A stretch of 64,000 nucleotides of DNA, taken from the NCBI GenBank assembly GCA_002711995.1, contig PASN01000013.1, forward strand, positions 124,001-188,000. The letters are read 5' to 3'. This DNA is from Halobacteriovoraceae bacterium (GTDB lineage Bacteria; Bdellovibrionota; Bacteriovoracia; Bacteriovoracales; Bacteriovoracaceae). Position 1 is the stretch's first letter. Each line of letters begins with the position of its first letter. Below, in pieces: positions 62,061 to 64,000 of the stretch. The notes beneath the pieces were generated by a model. The model searched no databases. It saw only the letters and a program-made list of their open reading frames with translations, and was not told the DNA's origin. The position numbers were made by a program, and so were the translations under genes.

Positions 62061-64000
62061 ATGCTGTTTGATGGAAAGTCCATTCAGGTGGATCTTAAAG
62101 AGGAAATTGTTCACTTTATTTTTAATATCAAAGATAGTTCCGCCAATGTCATAGGCAATCTTATGATGGAAGAGTTTCCAAAGGCGCTGGAAGCTGTTCA
62201 AAAAGAGAGTTCTGCGAAAGGGATGATCTTAAGAAGTGAAAAGGATCACTTCATATTTGGAGCAGACATCACCGAATTCATGGAGCACTTTAAAAAGCAC
62301 AAAGATGATATTGCCGAGTGGCTTCTAAATATGAATACAGTTCTTAACGGAATTGAGGATCTAGACATACCAACGGTGGCAGCTGTAAACGGATTCGCTC
62401 TCGGGGGTGGATTCGAGGTTTGCTTGGCCGCGGATTATAGGGTTGCCGCTAAAAAGGCTAAAGTAGGACTTCCAGAAACAAAGCTTGGAATTATGCCAGG
62501 ATGGGGTGGAAGTGTAAGGCTTCCAAGACTTACCGGAGCTGACCACGCTATTGAATGGATAACATCTGGAAAGCAATACAAACCGCAAGATGCTCTTAAA
62601 GTTGGAGCGGTAGATGCTGTGGTTGAGAATGATAAAGTCGTGGAGTCGGCCCTTGTCCTTCTTAATAGAGCGATCAATGGCGAGCTTGATTTCATGAAGA
62701 AGCGCCAAGCAAAGAAAGAGGCACTTAGACTTAATCAGATTGAAGGAATGATGACCTTTGAAACTGCCAAAGGCTTTGTTAAAGGAATTGCAGGCTCCAA
62801 CTATCCGGCCCCTGTAAAGGCGGTGGAAGTAATGCAACAGGCTGCAGGCATGACACGAGACGAGGCCATCAAAGTAGAGGCGAAGGCCTTTGCAGAACTT
62901 GCTCAAACTCCTGCAGCTCACAATCTAATTACAGTGTTCTTGGGAGACCAGTATCTTAAAAAGGTTTCTAAGAAATGGACTAAAGATTCAAGTAAAGTTG
63001 AAAAGGCCGCAGTTCTTGGGGCGGGCATCATGGGAGGCTGGATTGCTTACCAGTCAGCTTCAAAGGGCACGCCTATTGTAATGAAAGACATTAATGAGAG
63101 CGCGATTGAGCTAGGACTTGGAGAAGCAAACAAGCTCCTTAAAAAACAAGTTGATAGAAAGAGAATCGATGCTTCTCAAATGGGAGCGACTCTTGGAAAG
63201 ATTAGGCCAGCACTGAGCTATGGAGACTTTGAAGACGTTGACATGGTTGTCGAGGCCGTAGTCGAAAATAAAAATGTAAAGAAGAGTGTTCTTCCCGAGG
63301 TTGAGTCAAATGTTAAAGAAGATACAATCATTGCTTCGAACACTTCGACTATATCAATTACAGATCTAGCAACATCTGTAAAAAGACCAGAAAACTTTTG
63401 TGGTATGCACTTTTTTAATCCTGTTCACAGGATGCCGCTTGTTGAGGTTATCAGAGGCGAAAAAACAAGTGACAAGGCTATCGCAAAAACTGTTCAGTAC
63501 GCTCTTCAAATGGGTAAGACCCCAATTGTTGTTAATGATTGCGCAGGCTTTTTGGTAAACAGAGTTTTATTCCCATACTTTAATGGATTCAATCTCTTGA
63601 TCGCCGATGGCGTTGACTACAAAAGAATCGACAAGGTTATGGAAAAGTTTGGATGGCCTATGGGTCCTGCTTACTTAATGGATGTTGTTGGCATTGACAC
63701 TGGCGATCACGCTGCCGCAATTATGGCAGAAGAGTTCCCTGACAGAATGAAAATGGAAGATCAAACCATTGTGGAAATCATGCATGAGAAAAAGCGTCTT
63801 GGTCAAAAGAACAAAGTGGGCTTTTACAAGTATGAACTCGACAGGAAGGGAAGACTTAAAAAGACTGTTGACCCTGAAGCCGAAGAAATCATTAAGAGCG
63901 CTGTTAAGAGAAATGTGGAAGTTACTGATGAGGAAATCATTGATCGAATGATGCTTCCTATGATCTTTGAGTGCGCAAGATGTCTTGAAGAGAACATTGT
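62061..64000 (+). CDS. fadB: Fatty-acid oxidation complex alpha subunit, truncated by the window edge
   Basis: The frame is open from the ATG at 62061 (AGGAGAGAGT before it) to the right edge, giving 646 residues of a product that normally has about 715. The N-terminal crotonase part shows HFIFGADITEF, AVNGFALGGGFEVCLAADY and GLPETKLGIMPGWGGSVRL. The dehydrogenase part shows AVLGAGIMGGWIAYQSASKG, SNTSTISITDLA and GMHFFNPVHRMPLVEVI. It hydrates and oxidises acyl-CoA intermediates in one protein. The missing C-terminus lies outside the window. A thiolase gene (fadA) would be expected next. Confidence 0.95.
   Translation, partial: MLFDGKSIQVDLKEEIVHFIFNIKDSSANVIGNLMMEEFPKALEAVQKESSAKGMILRSEKDHFIFGADITEFMEHFKKHKDDIAEWLLNMNTVLNGIEDLDIPTVAAVNGFALGGGFEVCLAADYRVAAKKAKVGLPETKLGIMPGWGGSVRLPRLTGADHAIEWITSGKQYKPQDALKVGAVDAVVENDKVVESALVLLNRAINGELDFMKKRQAKKEALRLNQIEGMMTFETAKGFVKGIAGSNYPAPVKAVEVMQQAAGMTRDEAIKVEAKAFAELAQTPAAHNLITVFLGDQYLKKVSKKWTKDSSKVEKAAVLGAGIMGGWIAYQSASKGTPIVMKDINESAIELGLGEANKLLKKQVDRKRIDASQMGATLGKIRPALSYGDFEDVDMVVEAVVENKNVKKSVLPEVESNVKEDTIIASNTSTISITDLATSVKRPENFCGMHFFNPVHRMPLVEVIRGEKTSDKAIAKTVQYALQMGKTPIVVNDCAGFLVNRVLFPYFNGFNLLIADGVDYKRIDKVMEKFGWPMGPAYLMDVVGIDTGDHAAAIMAEEFPDRMKMEDQTIVEIMHEKKRLGQKNKVGFYKYELDRKGRLKKTVDPEAEEIIKSAVKRNVEVTDEEIIDRMMLPMIFECARCLEENI

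Noticed and set aside
1-64000. CRISPR array or insertion sequence
   Set aside because: I saw no regularly spaced direct repeats and no transposase-like frame or terminal inverted repeats around any gene.

Overview
The window looks like chromosome from a low-GC, Gram-negative, Bdellovibrionota-type bacterium, most likely the Bacteriovorax/Halobacteriovorax side of the predatory group. This is an inference. It rests on the AT-rich coding style, many short signal peptides and lipoboxes (LSSC, LFSC, VVSC), a large set of secreted hydrolases and HExxH proteins, a lysine/alanine-rich histone-like protein, GYF-PilZ and FHA-GGDEF c-di-GMP proteins, and a eukaryote-like Ser/Thr kinase. No 16S gene is present to confirm it. 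I see no CRISPR array, insertion sequence, transposase or integrase.

Layout. 1-9.0 kb: partial hypothetical gene, FecR-domain protein, tRNA-Val, secreted phosphoesterase, a heterodimeric ABC exporter pair, a DsbA-like lipoprotein and a giant coiled-coil protein broken by a one-base frameshift. 9.0-12.5 kb: pyruvate kinase with a C-terminal ferredoxin domain, overlapping queG, then an alpha/beta hydrolase. 12.6-15.4 kb: tRNA-Phe(GAA) followed by two stacked islets, each closed by a decayed copy of the tRNA 3' end plus terminator. The first carries an ORF6N-domain gene, the second a LysR/hydrolase divergent pair. 15.4-21.4 kb: accessory genes (GNAT, solute-binding-like protein, HEFEH protein, methionine aminopeptidase, a LysR/pirin/FMN-reductase unit with an amber-interrupted reductase, SRPBCC protein). 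21.5-23.2 kb: a compact four-gene unit of small Cys-rich protein, Cys-rich/Spy chimera, ECF sigma factor and very short anti-sigma, read as a CnrYXH-like envelope-stress system.

23.2-35 kb: CsaA, several secreted metalloprotease-like proteins, an EamA transporter, an XRE regulator/membrane-protein pair under a perfect inverted repeat, a DTW-domain tRNA-modification enzyme, endonuclease I, a CHASE hybrid histidine kinase, type II NADH dehydrogenase and an M1-like peptidase. 35.2-39.6 kb: two secreted transglutaminase-elicitor-like proteins flanking a clostripain-like (C11) protease, the most system-like unrecognised locus. 39.6-42.1 kb: TPM/TPM/LemA and ribosomal protein S20.

42.3-64 kb: mainly fatty-acid oxidation and housekeeping. 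Hbd, enoyl-CoA hydratase and acyl-CoA dehydrogenase form an operon, with a thiolase nearby, a second acyl-CoA dehydrogenase at 61 kb and a fadB-like gene running off the right edge. Between them lie the KA-rich histone-like protein with a zinc-finger-like tail, a cyclic-nucleotide-binding-domain protein, a VWA lipoprotein, GYF-PilZ/lipase/lipoprotein, a Ser/Thr kinase, and a reverse-strand run of pgi, FHA-GGDEF, mutL, miaA and ppsR. The fatty-acid genes, the ferredoxin-tagged pyruvate kinase and the PEP-synthase regulator suggest a metabolism that takes up lipids and tightly controls the pyruvate/PEP node.
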